A DNA stretch of 64,000 bases from Bacillus sp. S/N-304-OC-R1 (GCF_019749375.1 NZ_JACWFE010000013.1:1-64000); one strand, 5' to 3'; positions 1 to 9,343 are shown, counted from the first letter of the stretch. Numbers and translations: made by a program. The notes: generated by a model from the sequence alone, not told the origin.

Positions 1-33
1 GCTGTAGCTAGACAAAGAAAAGCGGAAGCGCCA
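1..33. repeat. Fragment of a dispersed Bacillus-type intergenic repeat (GAAGCGCC motif)
   Basis: The sequence ends in AAAAGCGGAAGCGCC, preceded by a CTAGACAA string. That combination resembles the end of a dispersed intergenic repeat common in Bacillus genomes, as far as I remember it. A shorter GAAGCGCC string recurs at 48860-48867. It sits directly before a terminator hairpin, in the gap that in B. subtilis separates sigA from cccA. Membership of a repeat family is an inference. Confidence 0.35.
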
Positions 34-41
34 TGTTAAGG

Positions 42-68
42 AACTCCATCATAAAGATGGAGTTTTTG
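42..68 (+). terminator. Rho-independent terminator of the upstream gene
   Basis: Perfect 8-bp stem ACTCCATC/GATGGAGT with a 5-nt loop, followed by TTTTTG. It lies ahead of the cccA promoter, so it should end the transcript of the gene left of the window, which by synteny would be sigA. Confidence 0.75.
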
Positions 69-126
69 TCTAATTTTTGAATTTGATGTGACAAAGTTTG
101 CTTTAGGGCTTTTCCTTCTCCTCATT

Positions 127-156
127 TTGAAGTAGAATAGAAATTGTTTGTATAAT
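127..156 (+). promoter_or_regulatory. Putative sigma-A promoter of cccA
   Basis: TTGAAG (127-132), 18-nt spacer, perfect TATAAT (151-156). Transcription would start near 163, about 38 nt before the cccA start codon. The -35 matches the consensus at four of six positions. Confidence 0.55.
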
Positions 157-200
157 TATTTACTTAATATGAGATGTTCTTACATAAGGGAGGTTTAAAC

Positions 201-563
201 ATGAAAAATCCAGTAATGCCGTACATCTTAATTTTTGCATTCGGTATTGTTGCAATGTTCCTAATTTCCTTCAAAGGACTTGGAGATGCTGAACAACTGG
301 CTGCCGAAAGAGAAGGCGGCGGGCAAAAAACCGAAGAAACGGCTGCAGCAAGCCCTGAGGAGATTTATCAAAAGAGTTGTATTGGCTGCCACGGTGATCA
401 ATACCAAGGTGCAGTTGGACCAGCTTTAAAAGGTGTGGGTGACCATTTATCACAAGAAGAAATTGCTAATGTTCTTGTAAATGGTAGAGGAGCAATGCCT
501 CCGGGAATGGTACCTGCTGACAAGGCAGACGAAATGGCTGCATGGCTATCGGAATTAAAATAA
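201..563 (+). CDS. cccA: Cytochrome c550, membrane-anchored c-type cytochrome
   Basis: A 120-residue cytochrome c that carries electrons on the outer face of the membrane. One N-terminal membrane segment (about residues 7-24) is followed by a short charged linker and a single haem domain. The haem attachment motif CIGCH lies near residue 62, and a methionine-containing MPPGM segment near residue 101 can supply the axial ligand. The ATG at 201 is preceded by AAGGGAGG, so an in-frame start further upstream at 174 is unlikely. Length and position right after the sigA slot match B. subtilis CccA. The gene has its own promoter and terminator and is therefore probably monocistronic. Confidence 0.93.
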   Translation: MKNPVMPYILIFAFGIVAMFLISFKGLGDAEQLAAEREGGGQKTEETAAASPEEIYQKSCIGCHGDQYQGAVGPALKGVGDHLSQEEIANVLVNGRGAMPPGMVPADKADEMAAWLSELK

Positions 564-619
564 TTTCATATGTAATACGTTAGTTTGAATGGCTATGTTT
601 CTTCATGCTAACGATGAAA

Positions 620-652
620 GAAAGCCCTTTGCGTCTGTAAAGGGCTTTTTTT
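620..652 (+). terminator. Terminator of cccA
   Basis: AAAGCCCTTT (621-630) pairs with AAAGGGCTTT (639-648), followed by a T run. It lies about 60 nt after the cccA stop codon. Confidence 0.85.
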
Positions 653-750
653 ACACCTAAAGGCTTTGCAAAAACTTAATATATTTAATACTATTATAGA
701 AACTAGAGGCCTTAAAGGCTTTCATTTTTCATTGAAATGTGGTGACCGAA

Positions 751-1479
751 TTGAATACTGAAAAATTATCACAGCGGTTAGAGGCTGTTGTCAATTATAT
801 ACCTAAAGGCTTTCGTTTAGCTGATATTGGCTCTGATCATGCTTATTTGCCATGCTATGCCGTGAAGCAAGGGATCGTTCCATTTGCCATCGCTGGTGAA
901 GTTGTGGAGGGGCCATATCAATCTGCTAAGCGGCAAGTTGAATTTGAGGGCTTATCAGAGGAAATTAAAGTTCGTAAAGGAAATGGATTGGAAGTAGTTT
1001 CCCAAGACGAAGTAGATTGCATCACAATTGCAGGGATGGGTGGTGCATTAATCACGAGTATATTGGAAGAGGGAAAGGAAAAGCTCAGTACAATCAAAAG
1101 ATTAATTCTACAGCCTAATATTAGTGCAATTTCCATTAGAAGCTGGTTATTAAGAAATGGCTGGGTTTTAATCGCTGAGGAGATCCTTGAAGAAGATGAG
1201 AAGATCTATGAAATCTTAGTTGCAGAAAAAGGAAATACAACCCAAAAGTCAGATTTAGAATTACAAAAGGAATTATTATTTGGCCAATATTTATTAAAAG
1301 ATAAATCAACTGTATTTAAGAAGAAATGGTTAACAGAACTAAAGAACTGGAAAAGGATAGTAGAGCAGCTGGAAAAAGCAGCTGGTACAGAAGAAACAAT
1401 AAAGAAAAAGAACGAGTTAATAGAGAAAATAAAATTGGCTGAGGAGGTATTAGGTCTTGAAGAAGGTCAACGGGCATGA
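751..1479 (+). CDS. trmK: tRNA (adenine(22)-N1)-methyltransferase TrmK
   Basis: SAM-dependent enzyme that methylates N1 of A22 in tRNA. The Rossmann-type SAM motif is visible as ADIGSDHAYLP near residue 24, followed by a GAMGGALI-like loop (AGMGGALI). The C-terminal part is charged and helical, as in the family. Two in-frame GTG codons lie upstream (739, 742). I prefer the TTG at 751 because GGTGA precedes it at a suitable distance and the protein then begins at the same place as B. subtilis YqfN. The 3' end overlaps the next gene by 23 nt, so the two are probably translated together. Confidence 0.9.
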   Translation: MNTEKLSQRLEAVVNYIPKGFRLADIGSDHAYLPCYAVKQGIVPFAIAGEVVEGPYQSAKRQVEFEGLSEEIKVRKGNGLEVVSQDEVDCITIAGMGGALITSILEEGKEKLSTIKRLILQPNISAISIRSWLLRNGWVLIAEEILEEDEKIYEILVAEKGNTTQKSDLELQKELLFGQYLLKDKSTVFKKKWLTELKNWKRIVEQLEKAAGTEETIKKKNELIEKIKLAEEVLGLEEGQRA

Positions 1480-2572
1480 AATTATTCAGTTATTTGAACA
1501 ATTTGCTCCTAAGGGATACGCCATGGAAGGGGATAAGATAGGCTTACAAATTGGCAGATTAAATCAGCCGATAGAAAATGTCATGATTGCTTTAGATATT
1601 CTTGAAGAGGTAGTGGATGAAGCAATTGAAAAAAATGTTCAGCTTATTATTGCGCATCATCCGCCAATTTTTCGCCCGCTAAAATCGATTGCAACAGATA
1701 CACCTTCAGGGAGAATAATTGAGAAGCTGATTAAACACGACATTGCTGTTTATGCTGCTCATACGAACTTAGATGTAGCTGCAGGCGGAGTTAATGATAT
1801 GCTTGCAGATGCGCTGCAGCTTATCAATACTGAAGTGCTTTATCCTACATACGAAACAGTATTAAAGAAGCTGGTAGTTTATGTCCCTGAGGAAAGCGCA
1901 GAGGATGTAAAGAAGGCTCTAGGAGAAGCAGGAGCAGGAGCAATCGGCAACTATAGCTATTGTTCATTCACTTCTTCAGGTATTGGACAATTCATGCCTG
2001 GAGAAGGAACGAATCCGTATATAGGTGATCAGGGAAAGCTGGAATCCGTTAGAGAACAACGAATTGAAACTATTTTTCCTGCACATCTCGAAAAAAGAAT
2101 CTTAAAAGCTATGTTTACAGCTCATCCATATGAAGAAGTAGCCTACGATATTTACATGCTTGAAAATAAAGGCGAGGTATTAGGGTTAGGCCGAATTGGT
2201 GAAATCCAAGAAATGACACTTGGTGAATTTGCGAGCCATGTGAAGAAGACATTGGATGTTAACGGAGTACGTGTTGTTGGAGATTTAAATTCTAAAGTGA
2301 AGAAAGTTGCTGTGCTCGGCGGAGATGGCAATAAATATTTTGCTTCTGCCAAATTTAAAGGTGCAGATGTCTATGTAACAGGAGATATGTATTATCATGT
2401 AGCACATGATGCGATGATGCTGGGGCTTAATATTGTTGACCCGGGACACAACGTCGAAAAGGTAATGAAAAAAGGTGTCGCCAAGCATTTAACTAAAATG
2501 TGCCAAGCAAAGGGATATGCAGTAAACATTTTTTCTTCTGACATCGATACAGACCCTTTCCAATTTATCTAA
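1457..2572 (+). CDS. yqfO: Nif3-like dinuclear metal centre protein YqfO
   Basis: A 371-residue Nif3/YqfO family protein, often annotated GTP cyclohydrolase I type 2 homolog; its true substrate is not settled. Metal-binding motifs are visible in AHHPPIF (about residues 66-72), AHTNLD (about 99-104) and DPGHNVE near the C terminus. Residues of roughly 130-235 form the extra PII/CutA-like middle domain found in Bacillus members, including HPYEEVAYDIY. The start is TTG at 1457, preceded by GAGGAGG with 9-nt spacing. It overlaps the end of trmK. Confidence 0.9.
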   Translation: MKKVNGHEIIQLFEQFAPKGYAMEGDKIGLQIGRLNQPIENVMIALDILEEVVDEAIEKNVQLIIAHHPPIFRPLKSIATDTPSGRIIEKLIKHDIAVYAAHTNLDVAAGGVNDMLADALQLINTEVLYPTYETVLKKLVVYVPEESAEDVKKALGEAGAGAIGNYSYCSFTSSGIGQFMPGEGTNPYIGDQGKLESVREQRIETIFPAHLEKRILKAMFTAHPYEEVAYDIYMLENKGEVLGLGRIGEIQEMTLGEFASHVKKTLDVNGVRVVGDLNSKVKKVAVLGGDGNKYFASAKFKGADVYVTGDMYYHVAHDAMMLGLNIVDPGHNVEKVMKKGVAKHLTKMCQAKGYAVNIFSSDIDTDPFQFI

Positions 2573-2584
2573 ATATGGCTATAG

Positions 2585-2617
2585 AAAGAGGACGATCAAC
2601 AATATCGTCCTCTTTTA
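2585..2617. terminator. Bidirectional terminator between yqfO and ispH
   Basis: A 12-bp inverted repeat, AAAGAGGACGAT and ATCGTCCTCTTT, with T runs usable in both directions. It lies between two convergent genes. Confidence 0.88.
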
Positions 2618-2623
2618 ATATGT

Positions 2624-3562
2624 TTATTTCTTTACTTTAGGCAAAATCTTGCTTAAAGGCACTTTTTTCTCCCTTACCCAAGTGCTTTCATTATTAGGGT
2701 CAAATTGTTCAATAAATGTAATAACTTCTTTAGTAATTGGGGTTGGTGTAGATGCACCTGATGTTACGGCCACTTTTGAAGCATCTTTAATCCAGTCAAT
2801 ATTAAGCTCAGACACATCAGCAATCCGGTAAGCTTTTGTACCAGCAATTTCTTTTGAGACTTGTGCTAAACGATTGGAGTTATTGCTCTTTGGATCTCCA
2901 ACTACTATGAGTACATCCGCATCCCCAGCTTGCTCTGCAACAGCCTCTTGGCGAACTTGAGTAGCCAAGCAAATTTCTTTATGAAATTCTGCATGAGGAA
3001 ATTTCTCTTCTATCTGCTCCATCACATGCTTTACATCCCATTGGCTCATTGTCGTTTGATTAGTGACAACGATTCTCTCATTCTGAAGGTTTAGTGCATT
3101 CACATCGTCAATTGTTTGGACTAAAAAAACATCATTAGGAGCAACACCTACTGCGCCTTCTGGTTCTGGATGTCCTTTTTTCCCAATGTAAATGATTTTG
3201 AAGCCTTCGCTTGTTTTTTCTCGTATTAAATCATGTGTTCTCGTAACATCAGGGCATGTTGCATCGATTGTTACAAGCCCTTTTTGTTTAGCTATTTCTC
3301 TAACCTGAGGGGAAATGCCATGAGCAGTGAAAATTACTGTCCCCTTATCGACCTTTTCGAGAATTTCTAAACGGTTACTTCCGTCCAATGTAATAATTCC
3401 TTCTTCTTCAAAGGCGTCTGTTACATGCTTGTTATGGACAATCATACCAAGAATATAAATCGGTCTTGGCAGAGTTTTATCAAGTGCTGCGTTTCTTGCT
3501 ATGACCATTGCATCTACAACCCCATAGCAATATCCGCGCGGTGAAATCTTAATTACTTCCAT
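2624..3562 (-). CDS. ispH: 4-hydroxy-3-methylbut-2-enyl diphosphate reductase
   Basis: Last enzyme of the MEP pathway; it reduces HMBPP to IPP and DMAPP with a 4Fe-4S cluster. The three cluster cysteines are seen in RGYCYG (residue 12), DATCPDV and EICLATQ. The catalytic TNQTTMS loop and the substrate-binding [11 protein letters not shown] are also present. The 312-residue length matches B. subtilis. ATG at 3562 is chosen over the TTG at 3568 because GAAGGGGG lies about 10 nt before the ATG but only 4 nt before the TTG. IspG, which supplies its substrate, is encoded at 10674-11792. Confidence 0.95.
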   Translation of the reverse strand: MEVIKISPRGYCYGVVDAMVIARNAALDKTLPRPIYILGMIVHNKHVTDAFEEEGIITLDGSNRLEILEKVDKGTVIFTAHGISPQVREIAKQKGLVTIDATCPDVTRTHDLIREKTSEGFKIIYIGKKGHPEPEGAVGVAPNDVFLVQTIDDVNALNLQNERIVVTNQTTMSQWDVKHVMEQIEEKFPHAEFHKEICLATQVRQEAVAEQAGDADVLIVVGDPKSNNSNRLAQVSKEIAGTKAYRIADVSELNIDWIKDASKVAVTSGASTPTPITKEVITFIEQFDPNNESTWVREKKVPLSKILPKVKK

Positions 3563-3729
3563 GATCAAAAAACCCCCTTCAAGTTCACATTCTATATAAA
3601 GTGAATTGTGTTCTATTTCACAGTTTTACTAGATAATTGATTAATCACGTATACTATTATATAGGACTTTTGACAATAATAATACTAAAAGAGGGCTTCT
3701 AAATCATGGACAAAAATGAATATGGTTTA

Positions 3730-4359
3730 TTATACATACAGCTTTGGCTTAGGGATACCATTATCTTTTTCTATTGTGCTTTCTGAAGAAGACTCGTGTT
3801 CCTCAACTGTGATTTCTTTTTTCTTTGTTTTCTTGCCAGTTTTCTTTGCCTTTTCGGACTCCTCGATTTCTTGAACCTTATCTTTTGATTCGTTTGAGTC
3901 ATCTGAGTCACCCGTGTTTTTTAAACCTCTATAAAGCTTCCACATGGCTGGGAGGTTTTTTACTATCGGCCCATATTGTTGTACCATTGGCCCTATTTGC
4001 TGTGCTGTTGTCAAAACTTTTTGCGTATTTTGGAGAAAACCGGTGACGGCCCCTGGATTACTAAGCGCTCTTAAGATTCCTCCTCCTCCTCCAGTGGTTC
4101 CTGCTGCTCCAGTTGCTCCAGCTGCTCTACTTGCTTGTGCTATTCCAGAACCCATTCCAGTAGCTGGATTTCCGCGTCCAAGCAACCTGGAGAGCAGTCC
4201 TCCTCCACCTTGCCTCGCTTGCCCTAGTCCACCAGCTCCCCTTAAACCTCCGCCAGCCATAGGAGGTATAGGACCCATGGGCGGACGCGGAGGCATTGGA
4301 GTTCTAAATGCGTTTGGAGGCATTCCTCCACCAAAAGGTGCTCTTGGTCCTTGCATCAT
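3730..4359 (-). CDS. yqfQ: VrrA/YqfQ-type Gly/Pro-rich protein
   Basis: A 209-residue low-complexity protein of unknown function. The first 55 residues are rich in Pro, Gly and Met (PFGGGMPPN, MPPRPPMGP). A Gly/Ala-rich stretch follows, then a short more ordered region (VLTTAQQIGPMVQQYGPIV), which is the part conserved in YqfQ. The C-terminal third is highly charged (Lys/Glu/Ser). Position between ispH and cshB matches the Bacillus vrrA/yqfQ locus, known for length polymorphism in B. anthracis. The start is ATG at 4359 behind GGAGG; a second ATG follows at once. A long open frame on the opposite strand reflects its skewed composition. Confidence 0.75.
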   Translation of the reverse strand: MMQGPRAPFGGGMPPNAFRTPMPPRPPMGPIPPMAGGGLRGAGGLGQARQGGGGLLSRLLGRGNPATGMGSGIAQASRAAGATGAAGTTGGGGGILRALSNPGAVTGFLQNTQKVLTTAQQIGPMVQQYGPIVKNLPAMWKLYRGLKNTGDSDDSNESKDKVQEIEESEKAKKTGKKTKKKEITVEEHESSSESTIEKDNGIPKPKLYV

Positions 4360-4552
4360 ACACTTGACCTCCAATCTATTCTCTATTAGTAATAAACTAT
4401 GCATCTTTTGGAAATTGGTTTTAGGAATTTTTAAATTTAAATGTAAATCAATGATTTATTCCGCCAATGAAGAAGGTATAGGTGGTTATTTCATGCAAAC
4501 TTTATTATAATAACAGGATGGTTAAATGAATCGAAAACAAGGAGCTATATAA

Positions 4553-5866
4553 ATGAAAGAGAATAAGTTTGAAAGTTATGATTTTAAAGGCTTTATTATG
4601 GATGCGATCAAGGAATTAGGCTTCTATGAGCCAACTGAAATCCAGGAAAGATTATTTCCAACAGTATTAAAAGCTGAAAGTGCCATCGGCCAATCACAAA
4701 CTGGTACTGGAAAAACCCATGCCTACGTTTTACCGATATTACAGAAGGTAAATTATGAGAAGCAGGAAGTCCAGGCTGTGATTACGGCACCGACTAGAGA
4801 ACTGGCGAATCAAATTTATCATGAAATATTAAAAGTAACGAAGCATTGCAAAGAAGGGCAGGAAATATCAGCTCGTTGCTATGTTGGAGGAACGGACAAG
4901 CAAAGATCAATTGAAAAATTAAAAATTCAGCCTCAAATCGTTGTCGGTACGCCAGGAAGAATAAATGACCTCATTAAGGAACAGGCATTATTTGTCCATA
5001 CAGCCCAAATGCTCGTTGTGGATGAAGCGGATTTAATGCTTGATATGGGATTTATTGAGGATGTCGACCAGATTGCCGCTAGAATGCCAGAAAAGCTGCA
5101 GATGCTTGTTTTTTCTGCAACGATTCCAGAAAAATTAAAGCCGTTTTTAAAAAAATATATGGAAAATCCGAAATATATTCAAGTTGAGCCGAAGCAGGTA
5201 GCAGCAGCAAAAATCGAGCATTGGATCATGCCTTCTCGTCATCGAAATAAAATCAAGCTTGTTCATGATGCTCTAACTGCGTTCAATCCGTACTTAGCAA
5301 TTGTGTTTACAAACACGAAGAAAATGGCTGATGAGGTAGCGGATGCTTTAATCGAAAAAGGGCTTAAGGTTGGGCGTATTCACGGTGACCTCAATCCTAG
5401 AGAACGAAAAAAAATGATGAAACAAATTATGGATTTGGATTATCAATATATCGTTGCAACCGATTTGGCAGCAAGAGGAATCGATATTCAAGGGATCAGT
5501 CATGTCATTAACTATGAATTGCCTTCTGATTTAGATTTTTATATTCACCGTGTTGGAAGAACAGCGCGTGCAGGGAATTCTGGTATTGCCCTAACAATTT
5601 ATGAACCAGCAGATGAAGATGCTCTAAATCGCCTTGAAAAAATGGGGATAGATTTCCGCCATGTTGATCTTCTTAAAGGAGAATGGTCGGATTTAGGAAA
5701 AAGAAATAAGCGTAAACAACGCCAAAAGCAGACTGATGAAATAGATAAGCAGGCTAAGTCAATTGTTCAAAAACCGAAAAAAGTAAAGCCTGGATACAGA
5801 AAGAAAATGCAATCTGAAATAGAAAGCTTTAAGAAACGTCAAAAGAGATTGCAGCGTAAAAAGTAA
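4553..5866 (+). CDS. cshB: DEAD-box RNA helicase CshB
   Basis: ATP-dependent RNA helicase that unwinds RNA, linked in Bacillus to cold adaptation and mRNA turnover. Helicase motifs run in order: Q motif near EPTEIQ, Walker [19 protein letters not shown], a DEAD variant read as VDEADLM, SAT, then the second RecA domain with [15 protein letters not shown] and [10 protein letters not shown]. The basic C-terminal tail (Lys/Arg/Gln-rich) probably contacts RNA. Its 437 residues fit CshB (YqfR). Only 20 nt separate it from nfo, so the two probably share a transcript. Confidence 0.94.
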   Translation: MKENKFESYDFKGFIMDAIKELGFYEPTEIQERLFPTVLKAESAIGQSQTGTGKTHAYVLPILQKVNYEKQEVQAVITAPTRELANQIYHEILKVTKHCKEGQEISARCYVGGTDKQRSIEKLKIQPQIVVGTPGRINDLIKEQALFVHTAQMLVVDEADLMLDMGFIEDVDQIAARMPEKLQMLVFSATIPEKLKPFLKKYMENPKYIQVEPKQVAAAKIEHWIMPSRHRNKIKLVHDALTAFNPYLAIVFTNTKKMADEVADALIEKGLKVGRIHGDLNPRERKKMMKQIMDLDYQYIVATDLAARGIDIQGISHVINYELPSDLDFYIHRVGRTARAGNSGIALTIYEPADEDALNRLEKMGIDFRHVDLLKGEWSDLGKRNKRKQRQKQTDEIDKQAKSIVQKPKKVKPGYRKKMQSEIESFKKRQKRLQRKK

Positions 5867-5886
5867 GGAAGGAAAGGGAGAGAGAA

Positions 5887-6780
5887 ATGCTGAAAATTGG
5901 TTCTCACGTTTCAATGAGTGGAAAGGATATGCTTTTAGGAGCTAGTAATGAAGCTGTCTCTTATGGAGCCAACACCTTCATGATCTATACAGGTGCACCG
6001 CAAAATACGAGAAGGAAGAAAATTGAGGATTTAAATATTGAAGCTGGTCTTAAGCATATGAAGGCAAACGGAATTGCTGATATTGTAGTCCATGCCCCAT
6101 ACATCATTAACATCGGCAATACAGAAAATCCAAGCACCTTCGAATTAGGCGTTAATTTCTTAAGAACAGAAATTGACCGTACAGAGGCTATTGGTGCAAA
6201 ACAAATTGTCCTTCATCCAGGAGCCCATGTTGGAGCAGGCACCGAGGCTGGAATAAAGAAAATTGTAGAAGGGCTGAACGAAGTATTAAAAGGCGACGAA
6301 AAAGTTCAGATTGCTCTTGAAACAATGGCTGGAAAAGGCTCTGAATGTGGGAAAAGCTTTGAGGAATTAGCGATGATCATTGATGGAGTCAATTATAATG
6401 ATCACCTTTCTGTTTGTTTTGATACTTGTCATACACATGATGCCGGCTACGATATTGTTGAGGATTTTGATGGAGTCCTAGAGGAATTCGACCGGATCAT
6501 AGGGATTGACCGATTAAAGGTATTGCATATTAATGATAGTAAAAATGAACGGGGTATGAGAAAAGACCGCCATGAAAATATTGGCTTTGGCAAAATCGGT
6601 TTCAACGCTTTAAGCTATATTGTCCATCATCCTCAATTAAAAGATGTTCCTAAAATTCTTGAGACGCCATTTGTAGGTGAGGATAAAAATAATAAAAAAG
6701 CCCCTTACAAACATGAAATTGAAATGCTTAGATCAAAAGTATACAACGAAGATTTACTAGATCTAATTATGAAGGGGTAA
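5887..6780 (+). CDS. nfo: Endonuclease IV (AP endonuclease)
   Basis: Zinc-dependent class II AP endonuclease that cuts 5' of abasic sites in base excision repair. The AP2EC TIM-barrel motifs are present: [12 protein letters not shown] at the start, [10 protein letters not shown], a metal-binding [19 protein letters not shown] and [20 protein letters not shown] with its many His/Asp/Glu metal ligands. Length is 297 residues, as in B. subtilis Nfo (YqfS). AAGGAAGG and GGGAGAG precede the ATG. Confidence 0.96.
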   Translation: MLKIGSHVSMSGKDMLLGASNEAVSYGANTFMIYTGAPQNTRRKKIEDLNIEAGLKHMKANGIADIVVHAPYIINIGNTENPSTFELGVNFLRTEIDRTEAIGAKQIVLHPGAHVGAGTEAGIKKIVEGLNEVLKGDEKVQIALETMAGKGSECGKSFEELAMIIDGVNYNDHLSVCFDTCHTHDAGYDIVEDFDGVLEEFDRIIGIDRLKVLHINDSKNERGMRKDRHENIGFGKIGFNALSYIVHHPQLKDVPKILETPFVGEDKNNKKAPYKHEIEMLRSKVYNEDLLDLIMKG

Positions 6781-6796
6781 AATTACTTGAAATGAA

Positions 6797-6829
6797 GAAA
6801 AAGCTGTGAATGCATTCGCAGCTTTTTTC
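6797..6829. terminator. Terminator after nfo
   Basis: AAAAAGCTG and CAGCTTTTTT pair around a short loop, followed by T residues. The next gene runs in the opposite direction, so it may serve both. Confidence 0.75.
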
Positions 6830-6844
6830 ATGGTTATTTGCTAT

Positions 6845-7099
6845 TTATTTTGTTAATTGTATAAACAATTGATTCACTTGTTTAGCTGTGTCCGGACCGG
6901 CGATTCTAGCGATTTCCTTTACAATTTTAGTACGCTCAGCATCATTAAAAATATTTATGTTTTTTCCTTTGAGGTAATCTGCGATTTTCGCTGCTTGCTG
7001 CTTTGTAATTGATATTTGAAATTGGTTTCCATACTTTAATAATTCATCAGCAGTAATATTGTTTATCTTATGATTGATGATGTTTTCAAAAATTTTCAT
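6845..7099 (-). CDS. yqfT: DUF2624 family protein (YqfT)
   Basis: An 84-residue helical protein found in Bacillus next to nfo; function unknown. It has no signal peptide or membrane segment. ATG at 7099 is preceded by GGAG (GGAGTGATGCCAAG), so I start there rather than at the upstream in-frame codon at 7159, which would overlap the znu promoter region. Recognition rests on the sequence MKIFENIINHKIN and on position. Confidence 0.72.
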   Translation of the reverse strand: MKIFENIINHKINNITADELLKYGNQFQISITKQQAAKIADYLKGKNINIFNDAERTKIVKEIARIAGPDTAKQVNQLFIQLTK

Positions 7100-7186
7100 C
7101 TTGGCATCACTCCTCCGTAGTACTTTATGAAGGAGAAAGGTAATTTGTGACAGTAACATAATATTTCAGGTAATATGGCATGTTTC

Positions 7187-7246
7187 TTTACAAACATTTT
7201 TTCATGCTGTATACTAACTTTTGATAAATCGGAATGATTCTTAATT
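7187..7246 (+). promoter_or_regulatory. znuC promoter with Zur-box-like operator
   Basis: A sigma-A-like promoter TTTACA (7187-7192), 17-nt spacer, TATACT (7210-7215). From 7226 to 7246 lies AAATCGGAAT, G, ATTCTTAATT. The left arm matches the Bacillus Zur box (AAATCGTAAT-N-ATTACGATTT) at nine of ten positions and the right arm is degenerate. The box would sit just downstream of the transcription start, a position where a repressor blocks initiation. The regulator is encoded two genes downstream. Confidence 0.65.
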
Positions 7247-7263
7247 CTAAAAAGGTGATACTA

Positions 7264-8061
7264 ATGCAGGCACAGCAGTCGATAATTGAGATTCATCAAT
7301 TATCTTATAGATATGAAAAGGAAAATGTTTTAGAAAATATTAATTTGTCCATTAAAGAAGGGGCATTTCTTGGGATTGTCGGGCCAAACGGATCCGGAAA
7401 ATCTACATTATTAAAGCTTATACTCGGTTTGCTGAAAGTGCAAAAAGGGGAAATTCGGCTATTTGGTGAAGATATTAATCGGTTTAAGGATTGGCATAAA
7501 ATTGGATTTGTTTCTCAAAAAGCAAACTCATTTAATACCGGCTTCCCTGCCACAGTATATGAGGTAGTAGCAAGTGGGTTAACAAAGAAGCTTGGCCTCT
7601 TTAAGTTTATGAATAAAGAATATAAGAAAAAGGTTATGAAGGCTATTGATGCTGTCGGACTTCTTTCTTTCCAAAAGCGAAATATTGGGGAGCTCTCCGG
7701 AGGTCAGCAGCAGCGTGTATTTATTGCAAGAGCTTTAGTAAGTGATCCGAAACTAATAATTCTTGATGAACCTACTGTAGGTGTAGATGCGCAAAATGTT
7801 CAATCCTTTTATGAAATGCTTGATAAATTAAATAAAGATTTAGGAATCACTCTTCTTTTAGTTACTCATGATATTGGTGCAATCTCAGACAAGGTTACTC
7901 ATGTTGCCTGTTTGAATAAGCATTTACATTTTCATGGAGAAACTAAAGAATTTGAGCAGCTTAAGATGGAGGAAATGTCATCCTTTTATGGCCATGACAT
8001 TAATATTCTTACACATAATCATGATCATCATCACCATCATGGAGGAGCGGGGCAATGCTAG
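7264..8061 (+). CDS. znuC: Zinc ABC transporter, ATP-binding protein
   Basis: Cytoplasmic ATPase of a ZnuABC/AdcABC-type metal importer. Walker A GPNGSGKST lies at residues 40-48, the ABC signature as LSGGQQQR, and Walker B as LIILDEPT followed by the H-loop VTHD. The C terminus carries a run of histidines (HNHDHHHHH) that could bind zinc. ATG at 7264 has AAAAGGTGAT in front, so the frame's earlier codon at 7234 is not used. It overlaps the permease gene by 7 nt. No substrate-binding protein gene is nearby, so that part must be encoded elsewhere. A manganese substrate is possible but zur in the operon favours zinc. Confidence 0.88.
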   Translation: MQAQQSIIEIHQLSYRYEKENVLENINLSIKEGAFLGIVGPNGSGKSTLLKLILGLLKVQKGEIRLFGEDINRFKDWHKIGFVSQKANSFNTGFPATVYEVVASGLTKKLGLFKFMNKEYKKKVMKAIDAVGLLSFQKRNIGELSGGQQQRVFIARALVSDPKLIILDEPTVGVDAQNVQSFYEMLDKLNKDLGITLLLVTHDIGAISDKVTHVACLNKHLHFHGETKEFEQLKMEEMSSFYGHDINILTHNHDHHHHHGGAGQC

Positions 8062-8891
8062 CAGGTATACTACAATATGAGTTTTTGCAAAATGCCTTTT
8101 TTACAGGAATTATCATTGGTATTATTGCTCCTTTATTAGGTGTGTTTATCGTTGTAAGAAGGCTTTCGCTTATTGCCGATGCTTTAAGTCATGTGACGCT
8201 TGCTGGAATTGCGGCAAGTCTGTTTTTAGAAAAGAAATTCATTGGACTAAGCGGTTTAAATCCAATATACATGGGGATGGCTTTTTCGGTTACAGGTTCT
8301 TTATTTATTGAGAAGCTTCGATCTGTTTATAAACATTATCAAGAGCTTGCAATTCCCATTATCTTATCTGGAGGTATTGGCGTAGGCGTAATTTTTATCT
8401 CTCTTGCCAATGGATTTAATACCGATTTATTCAGCTATTTGTTTGGAAGCGTCAGCGCTGTTAGCCGTGTTGATTTATGGACAATATTAATCATTAGCAT
8501 TGTTGTTATTTCATTGATTTTTATATTATATAAAGAATTATTCTTGCTTTCTTTTGACGAAGAACATGCAAAAGCATCGGGAATTGCAGCTGGTGGGGTT
8601 CATTTTATTTTTATCATTATGGTTGCCCTTGTTATTGCAGCCTCAATGAGAATTGTAGGGATTCTTCTCGTTTCTTCATTAATGACATTACCGGTTGCAG
8701 CAAGCATCCGAATTGCCAAAGGCTTTAAACAAACAATCTTCTTCTCGGTATTATTCGGAGAAATCTCTGTTTTAGGCGGTCTTATTCTTTCCTATTATTT
8801 AGATTTGGCCCCTGGTGGAACGATTGTTATGATTGCGGTCTTCATTCTGGTGATGACCATTTTATACAAAAAATTTACAGCTAGAATATAG
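8055..8891 (+). CDS. znuB: Zinc ABC transporter, permease
   Basis: ABC-3 family integral membrane protein of 278 residues with about eight hydrophobic segments. It forms the zinc channel for ZnuC. The family pattern RRLSLIADALSHVTLAG near residues 35-51 and the ASGIAAGGVHF loop near residue 176 are visible. It starts inside the end of znuC, with GGAGGAGCGGGG upstream, which implies translational coupling. Zur follows 38 nt later. Confidence 0.9.
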   Translation: MLAGILQYEFLQNAFFTGIIIGIIAPLLGVFIVVRRLSLIADALSHVTLAGIAASLFLEKKFIGLSGLNPIYMGMAFSVTGSLFIEKLRSVYKHYQELAIPIILSGGIGVGVIFISLANGFNTDLFSYLFGSVSAVSRVDLWTILIISIVVISLIFILYKELFLLSFDEEHAKASGIAAGGVHFIFIIMVALVIAASMRIVGILLVSSLMTLPVAASIRIAKGFKQTIFFSVLFGEISVLGGLILSYYLDLAPGGTIVMIAVFILVMTILYKKFTARI

Positions 8892-8929
8892 TACATCAAA
8901 CATAGAGTTCATTTAAAGAGGTGAATGAC

Positions 8930-9343
8930 GTGGATGTAAATGAAGCTTTGCAGCTATTAAAGGAAAAAGGCTATAAGCACACAGGAAAAAGAGAAGAAAT
9001 GCTGCAATTTTTTGCAAAAAGTAATAAATATTTGACGGCAAGAGATGTTCTTGCTTGGATGAAGGACGATTATCCAGGTTTAAGCTTTGATACAATTTAT
9101 AGAAATTTATCATTATTCGTGGAACTGGGTATTTTTGAAATGACTGAGCTTTCAGGGGAAAAACACTTTCGATATACTTGTTCACATGATCATCATCACC
9201 ATCATTTTATTTGTATGGATTGTGGAAAAACGAAGGAAATTGATACTTGTCCAATGCAGGATGTAAAGGAAAATTTAAAAGGCTATAATATTTCCGGTCA
9301 TAAATTTGAAATTTATGGACGCTGTCCAGAATGTGTTATATAA
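8930..9343 (+). CDS. zur: Zinc-responsive Fur-family repressor Zur
   Basis: A 137-residue Fur-family regulator that represses zinc uptake genes when zinc is bound. An N-terminal winged helix ([11 protein letters not shown] to [15 protein letters not shown]) is followed by a metal-binding and dimerisation half. This half has HDHHHHHF, then two CxxC pairs (CMDC and CPEC) for the structural zinc. I use GTG at 8930, behind AGAGGTG, because it gives the same N terminus as B. subtilis Zur; the other GTG at 8921 overlaps the ribosome binding site. It is the last gene of the znu operon, so it probably controls its own operon. Confidence 0.93.
   Translation: MDVNEALQLLKEKGYKHTGKREEMLQFFAKSNKYLTARDVLAWMKDDYPGLSFDTIYRNLSLFVELGIFEMTELSGEKHFRYTCSHDHHHHHFICMDCGKTKEIDTCPMQDVKENLKGYNISGHKFEIYGRCPECVI

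Noticed and set aside
3944-4510. A 188-codon open frame opposite yqfQ
   Set aside because: It is Pro-rich because it mirrors the Gly-rich codons of yqfQ. It has no ribosome binding site and runs through the yqfQ start region.
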